This document shows positions 44,601 to 51,174 of a stretch of 64,000 nt of DNA, piece by piece (the stretch's first letter is position 1; the number at the start of each line of letters is the position of its first letter). The translations under genes were made by a program, and so were the position numbers. The stretch comes from Mycolicibacterium senegalense (GTDB taxonomy: Bacteria; Actinomycetota; Actinomycetes; Mycobacteriales; Mycobacteriaceae), in assembly GCF_019645875.1 (NCBI RefSeq), contig NZ_CP081000.1, positions 3,906,001-3,970,000 on the forward strand. The letters are read 5' to 3'. The notes beneath the pieces are model-generated. The model was not told the origin of the DNA and did not search any database. It worked only from the letters and a program-made list of their open reading frames with translations.

Positions 44601-44773
44601 TCACCGTATTCGGCGGGCGCGGCCAGAAGGTCCTCGGCGTCGGTGTTGTTGCGGTCGACAGCCAGCACCTGGCCGGCGAGCAGCTTGGCCGTCGCCCGGT
44701 CCCCCTCCGAGGCGGCAAGCAACGCCCGATCGAGCAGCTGGTCGACGCCGGAGGGCCCGTCACTGTGGCTCAC
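41570..44773 (-). CDS. Class III adenylyl/guanylyl cyclase fused to AAA ATPase and TPR-like region
   Basis: A 1067-aa signal protein. The cyclase domain is at residues 55-235: RRLTILFADLVDSTALSN gives metal-binding D68, STKGDGLLASFG gives K110 and D112, and FAANLAARMCSLA gives the transition-state N183 and R187. All the residues that make this class active are present. The ATPase follows (Walker A GEAGIGKS at 278-285, Walker B VVVEDMHWFD). The rest is a helical TPR/MalT-like region. No C-terminal LuxR helix-turn-helix is visible, so this is not a DNA-binding version. The GTG start at 44773 overlaps the upstream stop as GTGA. It overlaps the FAD gene by 46 nt. Its role is presumably to make cAMP/cGMP in response to a ligand of the TPR region; this is inference. 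Confidence 0.93.
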   Translation of the reverse strand: MSHSDGPSGVDQLLDRALLAASEGDRATAKLLAGQVLAVDRNNTDAEDLLAAPAEYGEIRRLTILFADLVDSTALSNRIDPETYRTIVGRYRDDVLRIVDRYEGHVGSTKGDGLLASFGHPHAHEDDVYRAVQAALDITRVIAELSTRVRRRFGVEIDVRVGIHRGIVYLDTAQDDVYGFAANLAARMCSLADPGTVAISAAVEPLVRGVFELRAQLPRHVKGVEDPVRHYQVIAERDMTRAALSPLVGREREYAHLQRRWADATAGTLRTPGVAIQGEAGIGKSRLAWSAAELAAQSHGTVLQLIGSPFHTDVGLRPIRRLLERRCGIDRTSEPAERLQLLRSEIEQRALDPATVLPLLAPLLGIDPQVGYQPASAEGRKLSGRICGAVRDYLLACVRDTPALVVVEDMHWFDEDTTEVIQSLLAADLDGHVLIVMTSREQAVPASALTEVLDLKPLSDSETDELIVALHPDATPDQRHVVRRRCDGVPLYIEEVVAKLRTQPSDTSSVGGVPDTLYEALYARLKSSSNAIRVAEAAAIIGSRVERSLLSAVVDLDEQEVEHIVGELVQSRVLEPLDQNSWRFHHELLREVAAELSPPSLRRELHSRIADTLAAAAAAGNPDWPLIARHYERAERYTEAAASYAQASANARQRGALREALSYLTHAVTHVEKSPPGPDRDHLEVNLRLGRAFLAQAAEGVFSPNAAADFERCLHLCSSDLQDDELLSTVMSLYPYYTMRADLERAQRLVESIRGSLVGPRRIFLPVNDFAFGMLAWFRGEFGYARTKMDTAARTLTEEGARALDAMLFMPNDPTAGLYAHLALSRCLDGDVAGVEAELGNAERRCAELSFPKGAFSLAYTRQIEVLIRIESGDLDRAAQAAVELGTIGEQHGFDSWELTGAAQHATVHALAALAGNAADGADLAPHIELLTGFVDTWRAVGVIALITFYDALLARLLIAARRFDEARARLQTGLELARQTRMSFYDAELTRLAAFTTDGRGPRRAALEAAMALGRSQDARVFELRSATDCFELFGEPARQAVTEALHRFPSDCSWPDVIRARTMLG

Positions 44774-45492
44774 AGCGCGAACAAGACCTCTACCGTGTCG
44801 TCGAGCGCGTTGGTGTCCAGCGTATGCGCAGTCACCTCGCCGATATAGACACCGCTGCACAGGCCTGCCGAGTTCGCGAACAATCTGAACGAGGTCACGT
44901 TGGCGGGTAGCACGCTGTTGGCCAGGTCGAACCCGACGTGTTTCCGGATGTCCTCCTTGGGCACGGCCTTACGAGCCATGTTGGTGACGGCCAACTTTCG
45001 GTCATATGGTTTGGGCGCGATCGCGATGTCGTCGGAGTACAGAACCGGGTCACTGTATGCCCCGGGGCCGGCCGCGATCGTCTGCGCGATCTCGGCGGTG
45101 CGGAGCATGCCGATCCGGACCACCTTCACCGCCGACTTGACCAGTTCGTCCCGGTCCACCTTCGCCGGATTCTTGTCGACCAGATTCGCTGCCTCGGTGG
45201 CGACTTCGGTCGCTTCCAGCAGGCCGCGCCGGATCACGGTGGTGATGTGATCGGCCAGCAGCAGCACCCGGGGGTCCGGCGGGGATTGGAGTGGAATCCG
45301 CGCGATGTCGGCGGCACCCTTGATCGCGATCTTGGTGAGGTCGGACAGGGACTTGATGGCCTCCTGGGTTCCGAAGGTCGACGGCTCGGCGTTGATCTTC
45401 GCGTAGGCCTCGTTCGCCACCTGGGCGGCGCCGTCAATCGTGTCGTTGATCTCTTTGGCGTACTTGGCGGCGATCAGTTCAGGGTCATCCAT
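44770..45492 (-). CDS. Unknown 240-aa protein (helical N-terminus, beta-rich C-terminus)
   Basis: A 240-aa protein that I do not recognise. Residues 1-120 are helical and amphipathic (KEINDTIDGAAQVANEAYAK, AIKGAADIARIPLQSPPDPR, LLEATEVATEAANLVDKN), a phasin-like pattern. Residues 170-240 look beta-rich (NVTSFRLFANSAGLCSGVYI, ALDDTVEVLFAL). There is no signal peptide or clear membrane segment. It overlaps the upstream gene by 8 nt and the cyclase gene by 4 nt, so it is part of one tightly coupled operon. The helical plus beta layout resembles the 242-aa protein of the divergent operon. Confidence 0.82.
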   Translation of the reverse strand: MDDPELIAAKYAKEINDTIDGAAQVANEAYAKINAEPSTFGTQEAIKSLSDLTKIAIKGAADIARIPLQSPPDPRVLLLADHITTVIRRGLLEATEVATEAANLVDKNPAKVDRDELVKSAVKVVRIGMLRTAEIAQTIAAGPGAYSDPVLYSDDIAIAPKPYDRKLAVTNMARKAVPKEDIRKHVGFDLANSVLPANVTSFRLFANSAGLCSGVYIGEVTAHTLDTNALDDTVEVLFAL

Positions 45493-46993
45493 TGCCGGCT
45501 CCCTCCTTCGGAGGCTTGACGTTTCGCTCCGCGGTGTCGTACACGTCGAGCGCCCACGTCGCCAGATCGGCGCCGATCTGGTGGGTGATGATTTCTACGT
45601 CGTGCCTGACCAGGCCGTCCATCCAGCGGCTGACCGCACCTCCGATGTTGCTGGTCACCTTCTCGACCAGACTCTTGGCCAGGTCCCTGGTGTCGTCGAC
45701 GGTGTCGGGAAAGTTGATCGGCAAGGTGGGCGGGACGTCCGGCGGGACCGTGGGTGGCCCCTGGTCCACCGCCCCGGCCATGGCGGCCTTGTTCGGCCAG
45801 CCTTTGAGTGTCCTGCCGGCAGGCATCGGCAACGTGCCGTCGATTGCTTTGTGGGCAGCCCCGGCGAGCATCTCCTTGCCGTTGTCCGACCAGCCGAGAA
45901 GGCAGCCCAGCGCCGCCGTCGCCGTCGGGCTGAGTCCGTTGACGCGCTCTTCCTTGCTGGTGCGGATCCGGACGCCTTTCCCGTCCGGACCCTTGCGGGT
46001 CGGGGTGACCCACAGGTAACCGTTGTCGATCTCCACGATGCCCGCGGACAGATCCTCGCCGGTGCGGTTGGTGTCCAGCTTGTAGTTGATGATGATGCCC
46101 TTGCCGTTGCCCTCGTCGTCCTCGCGTTCGTCGAACGAGAAGCACAAGGCGGTCTGCAGCAGATACTCGTCGGGCTCGGCGGAGATCGACTCGACGATGC
46201 GGAACCATCCGTCGGCTGTCAGTGGTTGCTGTTGTTCGGTCATCTTGTGAAAGAAGGTGGGACAGCACAGATCCCAATTGAGCGGGTGGATGATCTTCTT
46301 GATGTCGTCCACCGTCAGGTTCAAGTCCTCGGAATCGGTGTACAGCGTGCTGCAGTACTGTCCCCCGGAATCTTCGAGGGTGCCGAAGCACGGTTTCGAG
46401 CGTTCGGCGAACTCGGGGCTGATCTGCTCGCCGGTGACCCGCATGAAAGAGTCCCGGTCGACCATCTCGTCGAACCGCATCGCGAACGCGTCGACTTTGT
46501 CGTCCGGGGTGAGAATTCCCCTTTCTTTCTCCACCGGCCAGGGGTCGAGGATTCCCGGCAGGATTTGCATCAACCGCTCGTCGCGCGGAATTTGTTGCGT
46601 AGTGAAAGAATTCTTGACGGAGCGAATCTTTTCGATCACAAGAACTGCGTAGGCGGCCCTGGCCAGTGCGGGATGCCGATCCTCATCGAAGAGTTCGAAG
46701 GAACGCGCGGAACGGGTCCGCATTGGTTTCATTCCACCCAGAGCCGCCGTCGCTTCGTCAAAGGTGGGAAACCGAAACAGCTCCCTACTGGGATCGGGAA
46801 GCTGAACACTGCCCAGGAAGCTTTCCAACTCGCGATACCAGCCGCGCTGGCCCAGCCCCGTGCTGTTCGGCAGAAAATTCTCAATTGTGGCCAGCACGGC
46901 GTCATTCATCGGGCCAGGATTTTTGTCCGCGTCAATAGCTTCCTGGTCGATCTGGCCGAACAGGGCCAGCGAATAACCACGTATATTCGGCAT
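45485..46993 (-). CDS. Unknown 502-aa protein, first gene of the cyclase/FAD operon
   Basis: A 502-aa protein I cannot assign. It has no signal peptide or membrane segment. The middle (GWFRIVESISAEPDEYLLQT, FSFDEREDDE, GKGIIINYKLDTNR, GVRIRTSKEERVNGLS) alternates strands in a way that could be an SRPBCC/START-like domain, which is only a guess. Cys pairs occur in NWDLCCPTFF and SKPCFGTL. A Pro-rich linker (TVPPDVPPTLPINF) precedes a C-terminal helix that resembles a docking tail. Its ATG has GGAAGG upstream. It is the first gene of the four-gene operon and 40 bp from the divergent operon. Confidence 0.82.
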   Translation of the reverse strand: MPNIRGYSLALFGQIDQEAIDADKNPGPMNDAVLATIENFLPNSTGLGQRGWYRELESFLGSVQLPDPSRELFRFPTFDEATAALGGMKPMRTRSARSFELFDEDRHPALARAAYAVLVIEKIRSVKNSFTTQQIPRDERLMQILPGILDPWPVEKERGILTPDDKVDAFAMRFDEMVDRDSFMRVTGEQISPEFAERSKPCFGTLEDSGGQYCSTLYTDSEDLNLTVDDIKKIIHPLNWDLCCPTFFHKMTEQQQPLTADGWFRIVESISAEPDEYLLQTALCFSFDEREDDEGNGKGIIINYKLDTNRTGEDLSAGIVEIDNGYLWVTPTRKGPDGKGVRIRTSKEERVNGLSPTATAALGCLLGWSDNGKEMLAGAAHKAIDGTLPMPAGRTLKGWPNKAAMAGAVDQGPPTVPPDVPPTLPINFPDTVDDTRDLAKSLVEKVTSNIGGAVSRWMDGLVRHDVEIITHQIGADLATWALDVYDTAERNVKPPKEGAGNG

Positions 46994-47021
46994 GACAGCC
47001 GCCTTCCGCGATGTGCGGCCT

Positions 47022-47028
47022 TAGCATA
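47022..47028. promoter_or_regulatory. Shared symmetric -10 of the divergent operons
   Basis: On the plus strand TAGCAT (47022-47027) lies 6 nt before the GTG at 47034. On the minus strand TATGCT (47028-47023) serves the operon starting at 46993. Both match TANNNT and overlap by five bases. No strong -35 is seen on either side. Confidence 0.5.
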
Positions 47029-47033
47029 CCGTC

Positions 47034-47762
47034 GTGCAGGTCAATTACTTGAGAAAATTGCCGGGTGCCACGGGTGCTGAGCGGGTGCTGGGGGACGACA
47101 GTACGGTCACTGATCTCCCGTGGGCGGCGGTGTTCGATCCCGCCGCCAATGTCCGGGCGCTCGGTGCGGTGCAGTCACAAGGCCTACGTGCCGCCACCGA
47201 ACTCGTCGATCGGTTTGTGAAGTTGGCCGGCGCCGACGGCTCGAATGGTGCGGACCGCGACGGTGATCGGACCGCGTCGGCGAACCCCCCGGGCGAGTCT
47301 CCGTCGGCCACACCGGATGTCGACCGTGTGGTGGCGACATGGGAAGCGCTGATGCGACGACTGGCCGCTACAGTGACGGCTGCCGGACCAGTGGCCGCGG
47401 GCACCGGCACGTTGGATCTGAATGCCTCAGGCGCCACGGCAGCCGTCCAAATCGAGATCCAGGGCACCGGTCCCGCCTGCGCAGAGGTCTGGCTGCACAA
47501 CGGCGGACCGACCGATCACGGTGACATCGTTCTACGCTGCAGCGATCTGCTGACTCACACCGGCGATGTGATCACCGCCGACGCCGTACAGTTCGACCCC
47601 CAGCCGGTGCCGATGCCCGCGCGGAGCAGTCGCGGTGTCCTCGCGACGGTGCAGCTCGATGCTGATGTCAGGCCCGGGATCTATCGCGGAACGATCCTCG
47701 TCACCGGCCACCCGGACCTGTGGCTTCCGTTGGTGCTGACCATGCAACGCGTCGACCGATGA
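47034..47762 (+). CDS. Unknown 242-aa protein, helical N-terminus and beta-sandwich C-terminus
   Basis: A 242-aa protein of unknown function. The N-terminal part contains a phasin-like amphipathic helix (AAVFDPAANVRALGAVQSQG, then LRAATELVDRFVKLAG). A low-complexity Asp/Ser/Pro stretch follows. The C-terminal 110 residues have the alternating pattern of an Ig-like beta sandwich (AAVQIEIQGTGPACAEVWLH, GDIVLRCSDLL, GVLATVQLDADVRPGIYRGT, DLWLPLVLTMQRV). No signal peptide. The GTG start fits a leaderless transcript. It overlaps the polyprenyl synthase gene by 4 nt, so its product probably works with that enzyme. Confidence 0.83.
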   Translation: MQVNYLRKLPGATGAERVLGDDSTVTDLPWAAVFDPAANVRALGAVQSQGLRAATELVDRFVKLAGADGSNGADRDGDRTASANPPGESPSATPDVDRVVATWEALMRRLAATVTAAGPVAAGTGTLDLNASGATAAVQIEIQGTGPACAEVWLHNGGPTDHGDIVLRCSDLLTHTGDVITADAVQFDPQPVPMPARSSRGVLATVQLDADVRPGIYRGTILVTGHPDLWLPLVLTMQRVDR

Positions 47763-48811
47763 CCGGACTCACCGACCGCGCAGCCCTCGTCACCAACGTC
47801 GAAGGCCGGCTTCGCGAGGTCGGACGCGCCGTGCGCCGCACGATGCTCGACGCGATGCCCGACGGCGAACCGGTGCAGTGGTTGTACGGTCCTATGCGTG
47901 AATACCCCTCCCGTCCCGGGAAGGCACTTCGTCCAGCGCTGTGCCTGTCGGCGGGTCGGGCGTTCGGGGCCAGTTCCGAGGAACTCCTCGGGATCGCAGT
48001 GGCAATCGAATTGCTGCACAACGCTTTTCTCGTTCACGACGATGTGGCCGACGGAAGCGAGATGCGCCGGGGCAGGCCGACCCTCTCGGCGACCTACGGG
48101 GTGGCGGCGGCACTGAACGCGGGTGACGGCCTGGCGATCGTTGCCGGACAGGTGCTGCGGCGGGCAACTCGGCGCCTCGACCGCGACCTCGCGGACCTGG
48201 TGTGGAGCGAGTTCGACACGATGGCCCTGCGCACCCTCGAAGGTCAGGCGACTGAAGTCGGATGGCAGCTCGACAATGTCGAAAACCTGGGTCCAGACGA
48301 CTATCTGCACCTGATCATGCATAAAACATGTTGGTATACAACGATTCACCCGCTTCGGGTAGGAGCGATCATCGGTTCAGGCGGAACCGTCGACCTCGGC
48401 CCGCTGGTACGGTTCGGGTTCCATTTCGGTGCGGCATTCCAGATTCGGGACGATCTGCTGAATCTTGTCGGGGAGGAACGCACCTACGGCAAAGAGATCC
48501 TCGGCGACATCTACGAAGGCAAGCGGACCCTTCCCTTGATGCACCTCTTGAGCGTCGCGGACGACAAGGACAAGGCGCTCGTTCACCATTACCTGCGACA
48601 GACCCGATCCGAACGGACGCCCGATCTGGTGCGGTCGGTGCGCACGTTGATGGATGACTACGGCAGTATCGATTTCACCAAGGAGTACGCCGAGGGCATC
48701 CTGATGGTGGCCGAGGAGTACTTCGAGCAAGCGTTCACCGCAGCCCAGCCCGGCCCCGACCTCGACTTCCTGCGGTCACTGGTGCCCTACGTGTGGGCTC
48801 GGTGGCGCTGA
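47759..48811 (+). CDS. Polyprenyl diphosphate synthase
   Basis: A 350-aa trans-isoprenyl diphosphate synthase. The first aspartate-rich motif is HDDVADGSEMRRGRPT (D94, D95, D98), with GKALRPAL before it and the KT site MHKTCWYTT after it. The second aspartate-rich motif is DDLLN (D231, D232, with N235 instead of the usual third Asp). GKEILGDIYEGKRTLPLMHL is the typical end. Product length cannot be told from these motifs, but a GGPP-type C20 or longer product is likely. The DDxxN change may slow or alter chain growth. Coupled by 4 nt to the 242-aa protein gene, and divergent from the FAD/cyclase operon. Confidence 0.93.
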   Translation: MTGLTDRAALVTNVEGRLREVGRAVRRTMLDAMPDGEPVQWLYGPMREYPSRPGKALRPALCLSAGRAFGASSEELLGIAVAIELLHNAFLVHDDVADGSEMRRGRPTLSATYGVAAALNAGDGLAIVAGQVLRRATRRLDRDLADLVWSEFDTMALRTLEGQATEVGWQLDNVENLGPDDYLHLIMHKTCWYTTIHPLRVGAIIGSGGTVDLGPLVRFGFHFGAAFQIRDDLLNLVGEERTYGKEILGDIYEGKRTLPLMHLLSVADDKDKALVHHYLRQTRSERTPDLVRSVRTLMDDYGSIDFTKEYAEGILMVAEEYFEQAFTAAQPGPDLDFLRSLVPYVWARWR

Positions 48812-48867
48812 TCGCAAGGTGTTGCCCGGTCACCGCGGGGACGTCGGCCCGATCGCAGGGCCGACAG

Positions 48868-48883
48868 GAGTAGTCGACTACTC
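48868..48883. promoter_or_regulatory. 16-bp perfect palindrome upstream of the TIR gene
   Basis: GAGTAGTCGACTACTC is a perfect 16-bp palindrome. A copy with 14 of 16 bases identical occurs at 51124-51139 upstream of the next gene, so the pair probably marks one regulator's sites. Confidence 0.6.
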
Positions 48884-48918
48884 GTTCGCGATGCCCGTTC
48901 GGCAGGCACACTTCACCC

Positions 48919-48972
48919 ATGTCCGGGAATCCTGCGCCCCTGCCCGCGACGCAGTACTCCCGGGCTCGATGA
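48919..48972 (+). CDS. Possible leaderless 17-aa upstream peptide
   Basis: The short frame MSGNPAPLPATQYSRAR starts 6 nt behind a weak -10-like CACACT. Its stop overlaps the ATG at 48969 as ATGA, which is in frame with the TIR gene. It may be a leader that couples translation of the TIR gene, or chance. The evidence is positional only. Confidence 0.25.
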   Translation: MSGNPAPLPATQYSRAR

Positions 48973-48995
48973 GCACCGAGGTCGCGGGAGGTGGC

Positions 48996-51098
48996 ATGCG
49001 GCAACTTTTCATCTCGTATGCCCGCGAGAACCGGCCCGACGTCGAGGCGCTGGTCCACGACCTGCACTCACTGGGTTACGACACGTGGCTGGACACCTCT
49101 CTGCGGGGCGGCCAGACGTGGTGGCACGAGATCCTGCAGCGCATCGCCGATTCCGATGTGTTCGTAGCCATCATCTCGGGCAACACCTTGCGGTCGGTGG
49201 CGTGTAAGCGGGAGCTGGAATGGGCATTGGCACTCAACAAGCCAGTGCTACCTCTGGCGGTGGAGCAGCTGCCAGACGCGCTTCCCCGCACTCTCTCGAT
49301 GCGCCAGATCGTCGACTATTCGCAGTCTTGCCGAGAAGCCGCGTTGGCGTTGGCCGGCGCGCTCTGGACACTGCCACCCGCACCGCCGCCGCCGGAACAA
49401 CTGCCGGAGCCTCCAGCCGCCCCCTTGTCATACTTGTCGGACCTGGTGGATCAAGTGAGCCAGACGGAGCCGCTCACGCAACACCAGCAGCATCAGATTC
49501 TGATCCAGCTGGAGCCCGCACTGCGCTCATCGGACACCGAGGAGCGCCGCGGCGGACGCTACGTGCTGGAGATGTTCAGTAGGCGTGGCGATCTGTACGC
49601 CGACGTCGACCGAACCGTGGGCCACATGCTCGAGACCGCCCGCGAAACACGCGAACAGCCCGCCACCGTCGACACCGACGAACCCGCGTCCACGCCGCCC
49701 GAGGCCGCTGGCGCAGCGCGCGGAAACCTGCTGGCCGACGCGCAATGGGCCGATGCACTGAGCGCCTTCTTCGCAAAGCGTTGGGCCGAAGCCGTACAAC
49801 GATTCGAGGCGCTTCAGGCCCGCTATCCAGACGAGGGGCGGGTCGAAACACGCCTGAAAGAAGCCCGCCGGCAATGGGATATCGACATCTGGGCAGGTGC
49901 GGCCGATGCCGCCGCCGCCGACGGTGATTGGGACGCCGAGGTGGCCGCACTGGAGAATCTGACCAAGATCGATCCGGACCGCGCCGACATCGGTGCTCGA
50001 CTGGAATACGCACGCACTGCCCAGCGCCACAAGACGTTGGTGGATGAGATCGGGGCTCTCCATCAGGCCGGTGAATGGCATGCCGTGGTAGCTGCAGCGC
50101 ATGAGTTGGAGCGCATCGCGCCGCACGATGCCGACCCGAACGGCATCGTCTCTGATGCCAGGGCCAAGATCCGTGACGCCGAACTCGCCGATCGCTATGC
50201 GCAGGCACTCAATCACCTGGACCAAGCGCAGTGGCAGCAGGCGGCCGACATGCTGGCCGCGATCGATCGGGAACAGCCGGGCTATCGGGATGCCGCCCCG
50301 CTGCTCGGCGCTGCACGGCAAAGACTGCGCGAGAGAACAGAAGTCGATCGCTCGGCAACTCCATCACCGCTGGGTGCCACACGTCCGGCGGTACCGGGAC
50401 CGGTCGGTCCTGAGGCTCGAGGGGCCGGCCGCCGGCTTGTTGTCGGCGCAGTGGTCGGCGTCGCACTGGTAGCCGGCCTGGTCACCATCGCTGTGGCCCA
50501 AAGCTCGAAGCCGTCGCAGACGCCGACCACGTCGACGTCCGTGGCAACCACATCCGCTCCCCCGGTATCGGTGCAACGGTCGGGGCCCAACGAGACGATC
50601 GCCGACTACGTCGAGAACAACAACATCCACATGACGACGATCACCCCCGGCACTCCGGGCACGCCGACGTTCGATTTTCCAGTTCCGGACGGTTGGACGC
50701 GCATTCGAGAGAACGACCCCGACCAGTATTTCGGCATCTTCTTCAACACGCCTGCCGACCTCGGCGACCCGCCGAAGATCACCGCAACCGTCAAGAAGCT
50801 GACTGGCAATGTCGATCCGAACAAGCTCCTGGACATCGCATCCGGCGAGGTGAAGAACCTGACGGGCTACAACGGCTCGGACAAGAGGAGCATGCTGGGT
50901 GGATACCCCTCGTCACAGCTCGGCGGGTCGTACGCCAAGAACGGCGTCACCCGAATGATCGCCCAGAACACCGTGGTCACCGACAAGAAGGACGGCGTGT
51001 ACGTAGTGCAGATCCTTGCCGAAGGGGCGGCGGCTGACACCGACGCGTTGAAGGCAGCGACAGGTGTGATCGTGCAGAAGACGACGATCACACCGTGA
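48996..51098 (+). CDS. TIR domain protein with helical repeats, membrane segment and LpqN-like C-terminus
   Basis: A 700-aa multidomain protein. Residues 1-125 are a TIR domain (RQLFISYARENRPDVEALVH, YDTWLDTSLRGGQTWW, the CxxEL motif with E73 in ACKRELEWA). That glutamate is the catalytic residue of TIR NADases. Residues 135-460 are helical with TPR-like pairs (ADAAAADGDWDAEVAALENL, QALNHLDQAQWQQAADMLAA). A single membrane segment is near 480-503 (RLVVGAVVGVALVAGLVTIA). The last 140 residues resemble the mycobacterial LpqN/LpqT lipoprotein domain (FDFPVPDGWTRIRENDPDQY, TATVKKLTGNVDPNKLLDIA). ATG 48996 has GGGAGG upstream; ATG 48969 is an alternative. The topology would put TIR inside and the LpqN-like part outside; this is inference. 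Confidence 0.85.
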   Translation: MRQLFISYARENRPDVEALVHDLHSLGYDTWLDTSLRGGQTWWHEILQRIADSDVFVAIISGNTLRSVACKRELEWALALNKPVLPLAVEQLPDALPRTLSMRQIVDYSQSCREAALALAGALWTLPPAPPPPEQLPEPPAAPLSYLSDLVDQVSQTEPLTQHQQHQILIQLEPALRSSDTEERRGGRYVLEMFSRRGDLYADVDRTVGHMLETARETREQPATVDTDEPASTPPEAAGAARGNLLADAQWADALSAFFAKRWAEAVQRFEALQARYPDEGRVETRLKEARRQWDIDIWAGAADAAAADGDWDAEVAALENLTKIDPDRADIGARLEYARTAQRHKTLVDEIGALHQAGEWHAVVAAAHELERIAPHDADPNGIVSDARAKIRDAELADRYAQALNHLDQAQWQQAADMLAAIDREQPGYRDAAPLLGAARQRLRERTEVDRSATPSPLGATRPAVPGPVGPEARGAGRRLVVGAVVGVALVAGLVTIAVAQSSKPSQTPTTSTSVATTSAPPVSVQRSGPNETIADYVENNNIHMTTITPGTPGTPTFDFPVPDGWTRIRENDPDQYFGIFFNTPADLGDPPKITATVKKLTGNVDPNKLLDIASGEVKNLTGYNGSDKRSMLGGYPSSQLGGSYAKNGVTRMIAQNTVVTDKKDGVYVVQILAEGAAADTDALKAATGVIVQKTTITP

Positions 51099-51123
51099 TC
51101 CAGGTCGGAAGTTCTGCGTTTTG

Positions 51124-51139
51124 GAGTAGTCGAGTACCC
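51124..51139. promoter_or_regulatory. Second copy of the TIR-gene palindrome
   Basis: GAGTAGTCGAGTACCC matches 14 of 16 bases of the palindrome at 48868. It ends directly before the -35-like GTGACC of the next gene. Confidence 0.5.
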
Positions 51140-51168
51140 GTGACCGGTGATCGCGGGCTTCGCATACT
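51140..51168 (+). promoter_or_regulatory. Promoter of the proline-rich protein gene
   Basis: GTGACC (51140-51145), a 17-bp spacer, CATACT (51163-51168), then 6 nt to the ATG at 51175, so a leaderless start. Confidence 0.45.
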
Positions 51169-51174
51169 TTCGAC

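Noticed and set aside
41570..44773. LuxR-type transcription factor
   Set aside because: The C-terminus after the helical repeats has no helix-turn-helix motif.
39504..48811. A family 2 encapsulin operon (polyprenyl synthases are known cargo)
   Set aside because: No shell protein gene is visible in or near the cluster, so I cannot support this. A shell elsewhere in the genome was not examined.
48996..51098. A Thoeris-type anti-phage system
   Set aside because: A TIR domain alone does not make Thoeris; no ThsA-like SIR2/SLOG or other effector gene is adjacent, and the fused membrane and LpqN-like parts do not fit.
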